The notes beneath the pieces are model-generated. The model did not search any database. It had not been told where the DNA came from and saw only the letters and a program-made list of their open reading frames with translations. A DNA stretch of 64,000 nt, taken from NCBI GenBank assembly GCA_011799875.1, contig CM022302.1, positions 378,047,380 through 378,111,379 of the forward strand, in the 5' to 3' direction. Made by a program: the position numbers and the translations under genes. Shown here in pieces: positions 10,622 to 21,819 of the stretch (the first letter of the stretch is position 1; every line of letters begins with the position of its first letter). Source of the DNA: Thinopyrum elongatum. Taxonomy: Eukaryota > Streptophyta > Magnoliopsida > Poales > Poaceae.

Positions 10622-11519
10622 GATCAACATAATAAAGCCGGCATCCCCAAAAAATTCAGGGCCTCTGTCGTTTCATCTCATATTTACTATGCATGAGTCT
10701 TTATTAATTGATCATAAGGGCACTAGGGGGCTTCCAACTCACTGAGTTTAGCTTACAAAACCCTTTTGACCCGAAAAAACGCCACATTATTGGTTAAACC
10801 TGCCCGTATGCTTGATGCTACTCCGAACAAGATGACCCATCATACTCTTGACAAGTCAATCTTCATGACCCTGAACTTGTCAAGGTTAAAACGGCGGTTT
10901 AAGTCATGTGAGAGCCAGCTTACTGACAGCAAGGATAAACCAAGGCTATTATGCCATGCTTCATGAAAGCAAGATTTGAGCCTTAACAGGCCAATTTTTC
11001 TTTTGGTCGCGCCTTAAAAGCCGACTTATAAATATTGAGATATGCATGTCTATATTCTCTGTTTCTGTCTTTATAGGAATTTTATGTTTTAAATCGTATT
11101 TATATGCAGGCTATAAGTCCCTGGATCAAAGAAAGTCCGGGCTAGCATTGCTCAAAATTGAGCTTATTGTCGCCATGAGCCGCCAGGTGATCCCTTCAAG
11201 ATCTTTCATGACCATGAGTCATTGGGTTATTAACCCGCCCTGGCTTTTGACTATAAGTCGCCAGTACAGGAATTGATGGACCCCTTACAGGTTATATGTC
11301 AAAATATCAAGTAAGCACCCGAATTCAAAGATGGTGCAAAGTAAAGATGCATATCAGTTTTGATCAAGCATACAAACAAGATTGGTCATATAGCTGTTGG
11401 ATCATCCGTTCAAAAACATGCACGAAGGCATGACAAGGAAACCAAATGTTTTTAACTAAGCCTATTACAAGGCTTCAGTTGAGCCCAACAGTTCCGCAAA
11501 GTTTTTCTAAGGAGTACGA

Positions 11520-12624
11520 CTACTCCTGTAAGCCAGTTCCTGTAAGGTCCGGGTTATGTCCCGCCGGGTTAGCATCATCCTGGCGTCTTGCAGTGGAAGT
11601 CGCCGGGTCATCCTGTGCCGGCTCTCCTTCGCTTGCAATCTGAAGAGTGTCCGAGGTCCAGTCGATACCAGTTAAGGCTTCGAAGATTGCTTCATCATTC
11701 ATGACAGGAGAAGGGTCAATGTCAGGGGCAAAAATATGCTTACGCCTTTGAGGATTCAAGTCAACAACGTCGAAAGAAGGCGCCTTGATCCGAGTATTGT
11801 TGCTATCATAAGCTGGCTGGTACTTCTTCAAGTCAAGCTCTTGTGCAAGTTGACACACCAATGGTCATATCTCTTTGACGCACTTGACAAAATCTGCTTC
11901 GCTGAATTCCGACCCGTCATCATTGAATTCCGGAAACCCGCCGGCCATCTCTTTTGGATCTAGTTCTGATTAGTAAGCTTTAGCCCAGCTTAGCAAAGTT
12001 ATCGCTCCTGCCCGGGCGGCTGACAACTTCAGCTCTTCGATCTGTTTTGGTGTTGTTGAGAATTGATCCAACACATCCTTCATCAGTTGTGGTGGTTTCT
12101 TGCTATTAGAAACAGCCACAAGAGTGTGGAGGCTTCCAGCATATAATTTTTCCATCAAGGAATAGATGGCTTTCAGCTTGGTCAGCATGTTCTACCCAAG
12201 GTTGGAGCTCCTGGCACCTGTCATGCATTCAAAACATGAGTCGCCGGGCGATTTACATTCAAGTCACCAAGCAGGTTATTTCAATGGAGTTTCAGTTTTT
12301 CTTACCAAAGATGGCTTCAGTCATATGCGAAATATGCTGTTTTAAGCCGGCCAATTCTTCAGCCACCGGCTTAAGCTGATTTTCGGCATCTTCAGCATGT
12401 TTCAATAGAGCGCTTTTTTCAGTTTCCAAAGCGGATCTCTCAGCATCAAATTTTGTTTTGATTTTTTCCAAGTCTTCCAAAGAAGATTTCAGGCTTGATT
12501 CCGCCTTGGCACATTCAGCTTGTTCAGATTCCAAATTTTTCTTTAAGCCGGCTACGTTTGACTCGCCCAGGCTTAAAGCTTCTTGCAAAAGGTTTAAAAA
12601 GAAAGTATCATTCAAAAAGAGCAA
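11520..12624 (-). pseudogene. Antisense gene of Tat-like element, coiled-coil and C-terminal part
   Basis: Three minus-strand open segments (12292-12624, 11970-12188, 11520-11861) carry the distal part of a gene opposed to gag-pol. The 12292-12624 segment (110 residues) is rich in Glu, Lys, Leu and Ala in heptads and almost certainly forms a coiled coil. The 11520-11861 segment starts with a Val-Cys-Gln-Leu-Ala block and is acidic. Grande/RIRE2-type Tat elements are known to carry an antisense gene in this place; its role is not established. Between the segments are noncoding stretches, so introns or decay are both possible. Confidence 0.55.
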
Positions 12625-12765
12625 GATAAGTCTGCTAGATTGGTTAAGTCGGCATTTGATAGGGAGGTTATGGAAAATTTAATCAAGTCCCAAACACATT
12701 GCAAGGAATATCCGTGGTACTTGGGGGCTAATGTACATCACTTTTTTCAATATATGCTACAGAAG

Positions 12766-12956
12766 ACCCGACTCATCTCAGCAGGATAAGCCGGCCCTTG
12801 GGGGCTACAGGCAATTTTTCCAAGTGGTCATCTTGAAAGACCCGGCTCATCTCAGGGAGATAAGCCGGCCCTTGGGGGCTACATGATGTTTCCTTTTCAA
12901 ACAAAGTATAAAGAACCGGCTTATCATATGCATGATAACCCGGCCCTTAGGGGCTA
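12766..12956. repeat. Three imperfect repeats within antisense gene region
   Basis: The phrase GACCCGGCTCATCTCAG, then AAGCCGGCCCTTGGGGGCTACA, appears twice almost exactly and a third time in altered form (about 12766-12813, 12838-12883, 12912-12956). It falls between coding segments of the antisense gene and may be intronic. Confidence 0.75.
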
Positions 12957-13017
12957 CACTTTCGAATCTACACATTTTTTCTTCAAGTCTTAACCATACT
13001 CAAAGGTTTTCCTATGA

Positions 13018-13536
13018 TCAAGACTTGGGGGCTACATAAGGATATATAACAGGAGAAAATAGAGGGTACCTGTTTACTAAGTCGGCCTCCATATCCCGGC
13101 TTGTAGCCAAGCGACTTAAATAGCCAGCATGAACGTCGTCAACACTGAGATCTTCATAACTGGGCAGATCAAGTTTCAATTTGCCCTTTTCTAGCAAGGG
13201 CATCTCTTCTTTGGCTGTGTGCTTGGTTAACACATTGGAGGTCTCAGGTATTTTCTGACTCGCCCCAATGATAGCAATATCCTCATTATTCTTCTCAGGA
13301 GGAGTCGCTTCAGCTGTGTTCATAAGGCTTGAGGCCAAGATGGGACTTGGCGGGTTAAGGTTGTCCGCCAGATTAGCATCAGCATCATTGGCCTCAGAGG
13401 CCGCTTCTTCAGTTTGTGGGGGCGGGTCATCTCGACCGTCATGATGGTCTTCAGATTCTTCGATATTGGCCTTAGGGGCCACCAATACTTGATTTGCCAG
13501 CTCAGGGATTTGGGGCGTTTTTGAAGAGTCACCCAC
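13018..13536 (-). pseudogene. Antisense gene of Tat-like element, acidic middle segment
   Basis: A 172-codon open frame on the minus strand. Residues 20-110 are strongly acidic and Pro/Asn-rich, hence probably disordered. The C-terminal third has a K-L-D-L-P-S-Y-E-D-L-S-V-D-D segment followed by an A-G-Y-L-S-R-L-A-x-S-R-D-M-E motif. No enzyme motif is visible. Its position between a folded N-terminal part (14497-15205) and the coiled coil (12292-12624) suggests one gene spanning all three. The stretch 13537-14496 holds further weak remnants of the same gene. Confidence 0.5.
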
Positions 13537-14496
13537 TTTCCTTTTCTTGTTTTTAACTTGGACCCTGTGGTCAGAGTAAAAGATTCAAAGCACATAACAA
13601 CAAAGTTAAACTGTCAACTATCAAGTATAGTTACTCACCCCAGGTTAATAACAAAAGCTAGAAGCTGAGTCGAAGATGAGCCGCCTGAAGACGGTGGCGA
13701 CTCTTGATAATTTGAATCAGGCGGGTTAAGAGGATGTCTCATAAGACCAGCCTAGGATAAAGAAGAAGTTGGATTGTGTGGCACCTCAACAGGCCGTTTA
13801 CGGATAGAGGGTTCATGAGTTAATCCGGCCATCAGATCTACAGAGCCGCCACTTCGGGTTTGGCATCTTCACTCATGTTGAGTTTTCTTCAAAATAAAGT
13901 ACGGGTCTAAATGAGCATCTGGATGAGAAAAGCTTACTTTCCGGATGACCCGCCTTATCTTCTTTGGAGGCAAGGAGTCTGAGCCGGAGGAGATAGAAAT
14001 TAGCTCAGCATCATCAGCACGGCTAGTTGCTGCCTCCTCCTAAGAACAAGAGGCGTCAGCTAACTCAATAAAGAGGCGGCCAATAGAGTCAAGTTCTACC
14101 TCTGATTGATCGTCAGCATCAGCTGACTCACCCACAGCAGCCGGCTCAGTCACGACAGTCAGCTTGTTCTTTTTTTGCCTTGGGCTAGTCCTGGCTTTGG
14201 CCATAGCAGTTTTCCTCTTCCTATTCCAAAAAGCAGAGCCGGGCTGTGTAATGAAAAAGGATTGGCAAGTGAGTCACAGAATAAATCAAAGATATTTAAG
14301 TCGGATACAAATGAGTACTTACGGGAGGAACCGGGTTGAGCTTAAAGAATGGTAACAACCCTGTCTTGTTACAATTTTCTTGAGACTCACCAAGCAAACT
14401 CTTCACAGTTTTATTGACCTCATCAGTGGTAAAATTAACAGAGTTGTACTGTTGAGGGTCATTTGATTCGCCTGAGTATTCGCACATTAAGCCAGC

Positions 14497-15205
14497 TCAG
14501 CGGCTTAAGGGGAGAATTCTCCACGAGACCCAGCACTGGGCTAAGTCAACTCCAGTTAACCCGTTGGCTAGCAAGGCCTTCACTTTTGAATAATATGGGA
14601 GCGCTTCTTCATGTTCATCTGGAAGAATCTTGCTTGGCGGGTCAAAATCTATAGGGAGGCGGTCAGCCCTATAACCCGGTAGAGGGTTCTCATCGGCTGG
14701 GGTAGTATTCTTGCAATAAACCAAGTCTTAACCCATCCTTTAGGGTGACTTGGTAGGGTAGCAGAAGGAAAACTGCCGTCCCTGCATCTCTGAATTGAGA
14801 TTCCACCCAGTTCTTGACTCGGGCTATCAGCACATTCAGTTTGGCGGTTCATATAGAAGAATTCTTTAAAGAGAGATATAGTGGGCTCTATTTGCAAATA
14901 TACTTCACAGAAAATTTGAAAGTGGCAGATATTTAATACTGAATTTGGGCCTATATCTTGAGGATGAAGATTGAAGTAGTGCAAGACATCCCGAAAGAAC
15001 TTTGACCCAGCGGTATGAAGCCTCTGAGGATATCATCAGTAAAAACCACTACTTCTCCTTCGCCGGGTCTAGGGACATTTTCCCCTTGACTGACTCGCCA
15101 GCCAATTTCCTCCTGAGTCGCCAAGAGACCTTGGTCTTGATAATCTTTGAGGATGACTTCGGTAACTAGGGAAGGCCGCCAATTGCATATGGTGGTTTTC
15201 GGCAT
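14497..15205 (-). pseudogene. Antisense gene of Tat-like element, N-terminal domain
   Basis: Starts with ATG at 15205. Overlapping minus-strand segments 14951-15205, 14649-14984 and 14497-14724 together show a domain resembling the 'putative gypsy type transposon' family (Pfam Transposase_28). Features are an E-G-E-V-V-V-F-T-D-D-I-L-R-G-F-I-P-L-G segment, then F-N-L-H-P-Q-D-I-G, an I-F-C-E-V-Y-L-Q-I-E-P motif and L-F-K-E-F-F-Y-M. In grasses this family is mostly found in Tat-type elements. Frameshifts separate the pieces. Despite the Pfam name no transposase activity is established. Confidence 0.6.
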
Positions 15206-16277
15206 ACTGAGCCATCTAATTACAATGATAGGCTGCGGAAGTACAAAGAGGCGGGTTACTTGAGAAATAATGGCTCATCATCAACAGTCATATGAACAAA
15301 GCAGCATAAGGGTAAGTCGTTATAAGCAGTGGCGAGTTATTTAAAAGATGGCAATTACTGAAGCATTGGCGAGTTACAGATCTGTTGTTAAGTCACCCAA
15401 AATATAAGGGCGGGTTAGCTAAAGTTCAGGATTGTCGAATTTTTGCTAAGTGTGGAGCAAACAAGTTTCAGATTATACAACTATATTTATGGATCTATGG
15501 ACAATTCAAAAAAGGAGAATAAATGCTAAACCTAATGATGGTGGCGGAAGAACTGATGAGTTGCTAATGGGATTCCGTGGCAGTATGATCTGTTTAAGGA
15601 CAAGATTGGTATTGAATCTATTACCTCGTCAATTATATAGGTATATCAGAAAAAAGAACAAGATCTGCTTAGGAACTACAGGGAAATAGCGGATGAACAC
15701 CGATGAACGCCGATGAACACTGACGAACCCTATGAACTACGACGAGGTAATGTGAATATAAGGAGGGGAGGTTCCGATACCTGACTGTGCTGGCGAAGAG
15801 CGGAGATACGCCGCTCAACTTCGGTGAAGGTGGTGCGATGTTGCGGCCCCAAGCAAGGTGGCCGGCGCAGGTCGACGAACGCGACAGAGCTCCATTCGCT
15901 AAGGGTTGCAAGAGGAAGAAGAAGAAGTGGAGAAGAAAAGATAAAGAATGAAAGGAGGGACCCGTGTGCCTATTTATAAGGAGGAGATACCAATAAATGG
16001 TGGGTGCGAGAATCGAGGAGGTGCAGTAATTTCTGGAACAAACAGACGCCTCGGTATAAACAAAAAGACGCCTCGGTTTTCGGGATAAGTGGATTTGCAC
16101 AAGATTCATTATGATGTTACGAAGGTTTTCCTGAAATTATGGAGATGATGTCATCTTTTTGTATGGCAGGTTATGAAGGTTCTTTAGAATTGAGATTGCA
16201 AAGACCCAAGGAGAAGACTCACCAGACTGAAGAATTGAAGATTGACATGAAGAAGTTCAAATCAATCTGGGGCCTAA
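15206..16277. other. 3' noncoding region of Tat-like element with polypurine tract
   Basis: No convincing coding sequence. A short tandem array of about four 10-mers related to CGATGAACAC lies at 15691-15730. The last bases before the 3' LTR (about 16267-16277, CTGGGGCCTAA) are a weak polypurine tract. A GC-richer piece at about 15750-15920 may be the promoter or 5' leader of the antisense gene. Confidence 0.6.
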
Positions 16278-16821
16278 TGTTGGGGATATAACCCCGCGGT
16301 GTAACCCGCCCTAATAGGGCCGGGTCAGATCATTGGTGACTTATGAAGCTGGGCCTCAGACAGGCCAGGACGATCAAGACGCAGGGCCAGAAGGGCGGCT
16401 CACAAGGTGGGCCGGCTTAGGGCCCAAAGCTAGAAGGGAGCCCGGAGGATGTAAGCCGCTATATGATGACTTGTCTTATAAGGCAAGGCGACTTAGAGTA
16501 GGGCTCGGTCAAAGATCGTAACCCAACCTAAACTCTTGTAAGCTGGAGGCCTCGACCTGTATATAAAGGCGAGTCCCTGGCTCAAAATAGACAGGTTACG
16601 ATCAATCGATAGCTAGGTCAAGCGAATCTGCTCCCTTGTAATCGATATTCAAGCAATAAGCAACAAGAGCAGGAGTAGGCTTTTACCTCCGCCGTGAGGG
16701 GCCGAACCTGGGTAAACTCGTGTCTCTCATCCCGCTCAACCCCCGACAAGCTAATCGCCGTTGTGATGGCCTCACGACTAAGTCCTCACACTAGGACATC
16801 TGCCGTGACAAAACCACGACA
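16278..16821 (+). repeat. 3' LTR of Tat-like element
   Basis: 544 bases, TGTTGG...ACGACA, matching 567-1109. The TATA box is at 16560-16567. It is followed by the TSD CACCT (16822-16826). Confidence 0.93.
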
Positions 16822-17068
16822 CACCTCCTTCGTATTCTAACTTCCTCCCGAAGCTTCCAGTGTCTCTTTTGTCCAGAAAAAAATCTCCAAAAAGTTTCGT
16901 GGCATTTGGACTTCGTTTGGTACTGATATTCTAGAAAAAAAAATAGGCAAAAAATACAACAACTGGGCACCAAGTTAATAGGTTAGTCCCAAAAAATGAT
17001 ATATACCAAGATTGATACTATAATAACATGGAACAATAAAAAATTATAGATACGTTGGAGACGTATCA
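16822..17068 (-). repeat. Sabrina-like LTR, start portion
   Basis: Continuation of the LTR at 1-566 after the Tat insertion. It ends (minus-strand start) at 17068 with the reverse complement of TGATACGTCTCC. No polypurine tract lies at 17069, so this edge is the 5' end of a 5' LTR or of a solo LTR, not a 3' LTR. Confidence 0.85.
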
Positions 17069-17283
17069 GTCTAACATGCAAAAGGGAACCCAATTGCATG
17101 AGTTTTCTCCTACATCTGCGGCTTTGTTTAGCGAGGCCACGTGCTCTCTCCCCCTTCTACTTCTCTTTCTACTTCATAACTTCATCCTCCTATTCTTAGG
17201 CAGACCCTTGAAGCTTTAATATTCATCACACTCAAGTCCCTCTTGCTTCTCTTCTTTCATTTGCTCATCTCATTAGCCACAAG
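17069..17283. other. Unassigned 215-base stretch between elements
   Basis: CT-rich on the plus strand, without a significant open frame or recognised repeat. It lies between the edge of the Sabrina-like LTR and the start of the Angela-like LTR, and is the only stretch in the window not assigned to an element. Confidence 0.5.
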
Positions 17284-17450
17284 TGTTGGAAATATGCCCT
17301 AGAGGCAATAATAAAGAGGTTATTGTCATATTCTCTTGTGTCATGATAAATGTTTATTATCCATGCTAGAATTGTATTGACTGGAAACTTAATTACATGT
17401 GTGTGTATATAAATAGACACCATGTCCCTAGTGAGCCTCTACTAGACTAG
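17284..17450 (+). repeat. Angela-like 5' LTR, first 167 bases
   Basis: Start of the Copia LTR up to the TSD ACTAG (17446-17450). Confidence 0.9.
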
Positions 17451-18924
17451 TGTTCGCACACGAACACGTCACCGTGTACCTCCAACGCCGAGGGTGATGC
17501 ACCGCAGCTCACGTCGAAGGAGACCCGCCCGGAAGCGCGGTACGCAAGCAATCCGGCGGGTGCTTTTCAGGACCCGAAACCCCACGCGCCCGGGAGGGAC
17601 CCCGTCTGGACGCGCGGAGGCTATGGGCTGCCCTAGGTCGACCTGATCGCCCCTAGGTCCTCGAGGTTCGCCGCCCTGCAAACGAAGAACGAACGAAGAA
17701 CGAGAAGAAAGATACAAGGATAGGGGATAGATGAACACGAAAAAGTAGTAGATATGTTTGTTCGATTGTGTGTTGTTTCAATCGACCATCACCCCTAACA
17801 TATATAAGAGGCGGCTAGACTTCCCGTACAAGTAAAGGATTCATCTAGGCTTTCCTTACAAGAAAATTACATCAATTCACGTCCTGCAGTTCTAGTTTCT
17901 GTCCAACTCGGATTCAGCCCGAATGTGTCCCGTACTTCTGTCCTGCTTTTTGCGCGGGCCGTAGAAATCGCATACTAACTCGGATGGAGTCGAGTTCAAC
18001 ATCAAACTTGTCCACCCCGATGATCTTCATAATACAACGCAGGTCACTTCTCCTTTTAAAGCCATCTTTATGACTTTTAGGGCCCATCTTTAACTATGGG
18101 TCGGATTCAATTATGCAGTTTTCTGAACTGTCCGAGTCTTGTAACAACTTTGTAGGCCGTATACTATCTCCGATGATGATGACTCTAAAAGCAAAGTTGA
18201 CCGTTTCAATGATACGCACAACTTCCATGTAGAACACTTTTCCACCCGAGGTCATCTGAATAACCTTTTCGAGCCCATCTCCAACTTCTGGTCGGATTGA
18301 CTTTGACAGCTTCCAGTTTCCCGGCAAGCTTTCCACCCCGGCAAGGTTTCCACCCCGGCAAGCTTTCCACCCCGGCAAAGTTTTCCACCCCGGCAAGATT
18401 TCCACCCCGGCAAGCTTTCCACCCCGGCAAGGTTTCCACCCCGGCAAGCTTTCCACGCCGGCAAGCTTTTTATTCGGCCGGCAAGCTTCATTCAACCGGC
18501 AAAGGCCGAATAACTCACGCGACCCATCAGACACCACCTAGGTGGGTATCTGGTCCCTCGCGTCATTTTCACTCAGGACCGGTCCGCAAAGTGTTGCCTC
18601 TAACTTTTGCATACGAACTCGGATTGGGACGTTTTTTATATCAAAATCTTCCGTTTCGACAATACGCATGACTTTCATGTTGAAACGTTTTCCATTTGAA
18701 GCCATCTTAATTGGGTTTCAAGCCATTCTTTAATCTGGTGTCACCATGAGCATCTCTGAACTTGTCATGACTTTTGTATCCGAGCTCCGTTTTAGACCAC
18801 TTTCATATCCATATTGATCTTCTCGAAGAAAGCCATCCCATGATGACCTCCAATCATAAGTTTGAATTAATCTTAACATAGCTTAAAGCAACTTTTACGA
18901 TTGTGCCACTTTTGAGCGTCAACA
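17451..18924 (-). repeat. 3' LTR of non-autonomous Tat-like element
   Basis: 1474 bases. Contains eight 17-base minisatellite units at 18320-18456. Next to it at 18925-18936 is the reverse complement of a polypurine tract (ACAGGGGGGCATG on the minus strand). Confidence 0.92.
18320..18456. repeat. 17-base minisatellite, eight units
   Basis: Units are variants of CCCGGCAAGCTTTCCAC; one unit has an extra base. The other LTR carries ten units. Imperfect units (GCCGGCAAGCTT...) continue to about 18500. Confidence 0.93.
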
Positions 18925-19039
18925 CATGCCCCCCTGTTTTTCGGCAAAGCTACCGTGCCAAAAAATAACTTGTACCGTATTGGTTCTAAGGACAATGTCA
19001 ACACTCCATCGGCCATTTATATGCTTAGGGCAATAATAA

Positions 19040-19800
19040 TATATCAGATATTATTATTTTGGAATCCTTGATGCAAACTTGGGCGAAACCTTCTCAACTT
19101 CATTAACAATCCGATGATAAAGTTCCATAAATATGTATCTCAAGGTGATCCTATGAACCATATTGTTCACCCTTTTGCTAGGATTTTGTAGATAATCAAC
19201 AATAAAATTTCTCCAATCCTTATTTTCGCCTCCATAAAAATTTCATTAGTGGCCGAAGCGGTGGACTTCGGTTCGGCCTTACGTATGTTGATGAGACTAA
19301 GTATCGGCTATTGATAGAAATACAACATGATTAACATAGTAGCCAGATGCTTGCTATGCCAACTCTTTCAAATTGTCATGTCTAAATATATGAACAATTT
19401 TAAAGCAACCCAAGGTAAATTTTGCATCTAGACATACCCCAAGATAAACTATAAGTGATTCGTCAAAACATTGATAACCCCTGGATATTTGTTGCACTAC
19501 TCATAACGAATCACCGAAAGCCTCAATATGTATAGCACCTATAGCAAGTAAAAGATTCAATCCGAATAATAATGCATATTCAGCTTTGATTAATCGTGCA
19601 TGAAAATATTCTAAGCGGCATGAGGCTTCAAAAATAGTACAATAAGGAGGTGTATAAACAACACCAACACTTTGGCCATTGCTACGAATTGAACCATCAA
19701 AACATAATCTCCATAGTACTAGAGAGATAAAGCTAAAATCAGTATTATGCATGATGTCAATATGATGCTCGATAATAAAATCAACCATGATTTGGCTTTA
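19040..19800 (-). pseudogene. RNase H and pre-integrase linker relic
   Basis: The minus-strand segment 19501-19788 shows an A/V-D-F-I-x-E-H-H-I-D lead-in, then W-R-L-C-F-D-G-S (catalytic Asp), A-E-Y-A-L-L-F-G-L (Glu) and E-A-F-G-D-S-L (Asp): the Tat-type second RNase H. The domain continues in shifted frames to about 19340, ending in an H-I-F-R-H-D-N segment. Further downstream (about 19040-19210) the usual linker before integrase is recognisable in pieces. No integrase follows. From 19801 to 20329 there is only AT-rich sequence, consistent with loss of protease and most of RT. Confidence 0.7.
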
Positions 19801-20329
19801 TGTAAATTCTGAAAACTAATAAGCCAAAGCACACCCAATCAAAACTTAAGTCCACTTTGCAGTTTTGGTGAATTGGTCTATGCATAATATCTTCAATGGC
19901 ATCAATTTGACAGATTTCTATGCAAGCACTTAACTCAATCTCTACTCAAACTAAGGACGATGTTAGAATACCACACCGGCCATTCTTAGATATATTCTTA
20001 GGGCGATAGATAAACATCGGCCATTATCACGAGGTCCATGTAGAATTCACCCACCAAAGTATGTATAGCTGAAATAAACAAATGAAATAGCAATAAAATA
20101 TTTCAGCCCCTTTGTATTAGCAACAAAAATGTAACTAACCAAATGTATAGTGATTTGATAATACCCTGTCATGATATAGAAAATTATGTTGCATCCATGG
20201 ATCAAAATAAGTCCATGGAGGGTAACTGATCATACCTATGGATGAATTCCATGGCAAAGGCATCAATGGCATTGTTGAAGAAAATGGATGATGTGCTAAC
20301 CGAAGATTTTGATGTTGTGATGCACACCT

Positions 20330-21379
20330 TCAGCTTAATTGTTTGTTGCTTCCATTCTTCTCTTTCTTCACTTTTATTGTACTTTTTGCAATAGGAGCAT
20401 GCACATCATTTTTGTTATGAATGATCCTCTTGGGAACCCAGGCCATGTTTTTCTGTCTCAGCTCTTGTGCACTAATATTTTGTAATTCCTTCTTTTGCCA
20501 ATACGTTAAGCCGAGTGGGCATCTCGGCTGTGATTCTGTTTTGACCAATGGCAATTCCTTTTTGGCCTTATGCACTCTCAACTTCTTTTCTTCAGATTTG
20601 GCACTTTGACTCTCAATAATTGGTTGCTTTGTCTCATTGCCTTTAGTAGCCAATGTCAACACTTTAATTGGCTCTTTTTCATTTGAGATCAAATCTGAAG
20701 TTGCACTCTTACAACCATCTCTTTTAACACGGTAAACTTGCTTGACCACCTCTTTCTTCTTCCTTGAGCTCTGGACCGATTCCTTATGATTGAAACGGTC
20801 TTTAACATGTGATTGTTCAAATGTTGATCTTCTCGGAGATGCATAATATTGATGAGATGGTCTAAAATAAGATGGAGAATGTGCCCTTGTATCATACCTA
20901 TCCCATGATGGATATGGATCTATATGAGTATAGGGAGGCATCCATGGCATTGGCATTGGCGGCCCAAAATAAGGATATGAATATGTTGCATTAAAATTCT
21001 CACTTTGCCAATACCGATCCTCATATTTGCACCTTGGGGGTGATCTTGATGCTTTTGCATCAGTTGACCGATAATCACTTTTCTCTTCACTCTTCTTTTG
21101 ATATTTATCTAATAATTGTGCAAAAGTGACTTTGGATTTCTTGCGCTTGTGCTTATTGTGGCCTTTATCTCCTTTGGCTTGACTTGCATTGATCTTTGGA
21201 TTTTCTTGTTGCCCCCCAGTGCTAGATGTCTCTATTGTAGCTTTGATGGAATTCCCGTCTTCAAGATTGTTGTTAATGCAATTTTTAACAATATCCTTGC
21301 TTGAAGACTTGATCCCGTCATCATTGGTGTGTACCTGTCCACCTTTAGATGAATCGGTTTGAGATAGCTGAGTCAACAT
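20330..21379 (-). CDS. gag C-terminal/linker ORF of non-autonomous Tat-like element
   Basis: A 349-codon open frame with an ATG at 21379. The N-terminal third is Ser/Asn/Lys-rich. A basic K-R-K-K-S-K-V-T-F-A-Q-L-L-x-K-Y segment is followed by a Tyr/Pro/Arg-rich stretch (about residues 110-180). The C-terminal 70 residues contain G-L-T-Y-W-Q-K-K-E-L and A-W-V-P-K motifs that recur in grass Tat-type gag-pol junctions. There is no zinc knuckle or protease motif. It probably was the distal part of a longer gag whose upstream part is at 21820-23870; stops near 21460 and 21680 now separate them. Function is inferred only from position. Confidence 0.5.
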   Translation of the reverse strand: MLTQLSQTDSSKGGQVHTNDDGIKSSSKDIVKNCINNNLEDGNSIKATIETSSTGGQQENPKINASQAKGDKGHNKHKRKKSKVTFAQLLDKYQKKSEEKSDYRSTDAKASRSPPRCKYEDRYWQSENFNATYSYPYFGPPMPMPWMPPYTHIDPYPSWDRYDTRAHSPSYFRPSHQYYASPRRSTFEQSHVKDRFNHKESVQSSRKKKEVVKQVYRVKRDGCKSATSDLISNEKEPIKVLTLATKGNETKQPIIESQSAKSEEKKLRVHKAKKELPLVKTESQPRCPLGLTYWQKKELQNISAQELRQKNMAWVPKRIIHNKNDVHAPIAKSTIKVKKEKNGSNKQLS

Positions 21380-21460
21380 TTGATCACCATCAAGGCCAAT
21401 CTAATCTGACTGGCCATATGCTCGTGCCTCAACAAACTCCAATCGTCCTGTGTTGTCCGA

Positions 21461-21670
21461 TTATGCAGATTGATGAATCACGTTGCAGTCTTTGACATTC
21501 TGCTCGAACAAACATTGCATTCGCTCTTGTCTTGACGGCTCAATATTGTGATCAATTATAATAATAGGATTAGTCGGTGATGTGCCGACGATGTGATCAC
21601 CTATGCCCGGACTAAAGGTACACTGCTCGTCCATTAACCGATAATGTGAAACCGGTTTGGAATTAAACAA
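21461..21670 (-). pseudogene. gag fragment of non-autonomous Tat-like element
   Basis: A 69-codon open piece lying between the two large gag segments. No domain recognised. It is best read as part of the same broken gene. Confidence 0.35.
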
Positions 21671-21819
21671 CTGAGTGATGCTGGCTTAACGCCATGCAAC
21701 TCAGCTATGTATCGATTTTTGTCCTCCTTTTCCGATGTTCTTGAATCGGCTATCCTGGAGAACTTTGAACCTGGCATTATGTTTCTGCAACCAAACTAAT
21801 TACAGAATATACATCTCAT

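Larger units (their letters stand above)
567..16821 (+). mobile_element. Tat-clade Ty3/Gypsy retrotransposon, complete but degenerate
   Basis: Two LTRs of 543 and 544 bases, both starting TGTTGG and ending ACGACA, bound the element. The 5-base TSD CACCT is perfect (562-566 and 16822-16826). The order is gag, aspartic protease, RT, RNase H, second RNase H, integrase, then a long 3' region with an antisense coding relic. An additional RNase H and an antisense 3' gene are known for the Tat lineage (Grande/RIRE2 relatives). Coding regions are broken by stops and frameshifts and by a solo LTR inserted in pol, so the copy cannot be autonomous. Family name not assigned; Fatima-type is possible. Confidence 0.9.

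Noticed and set aside
15669..16109. 146-codon minus-strand open frame in the Tat-like 3' region
   Set aside because: No domain or repeat of family motifs; composition suggests noncoding sequence upstream of the antisense gene.
18094..18537. Open frames encoding repeats of Leu-Pro-Gly-Trp-Lys and Cys-Arg-Gly-Gly (also at 24539-25031)
   Set aside because: They are translations of the 17-base LTR minisatellite in several frames. 17 is not a multiple of 3, so all frames cycle, and the peptide pattern has no biological support.
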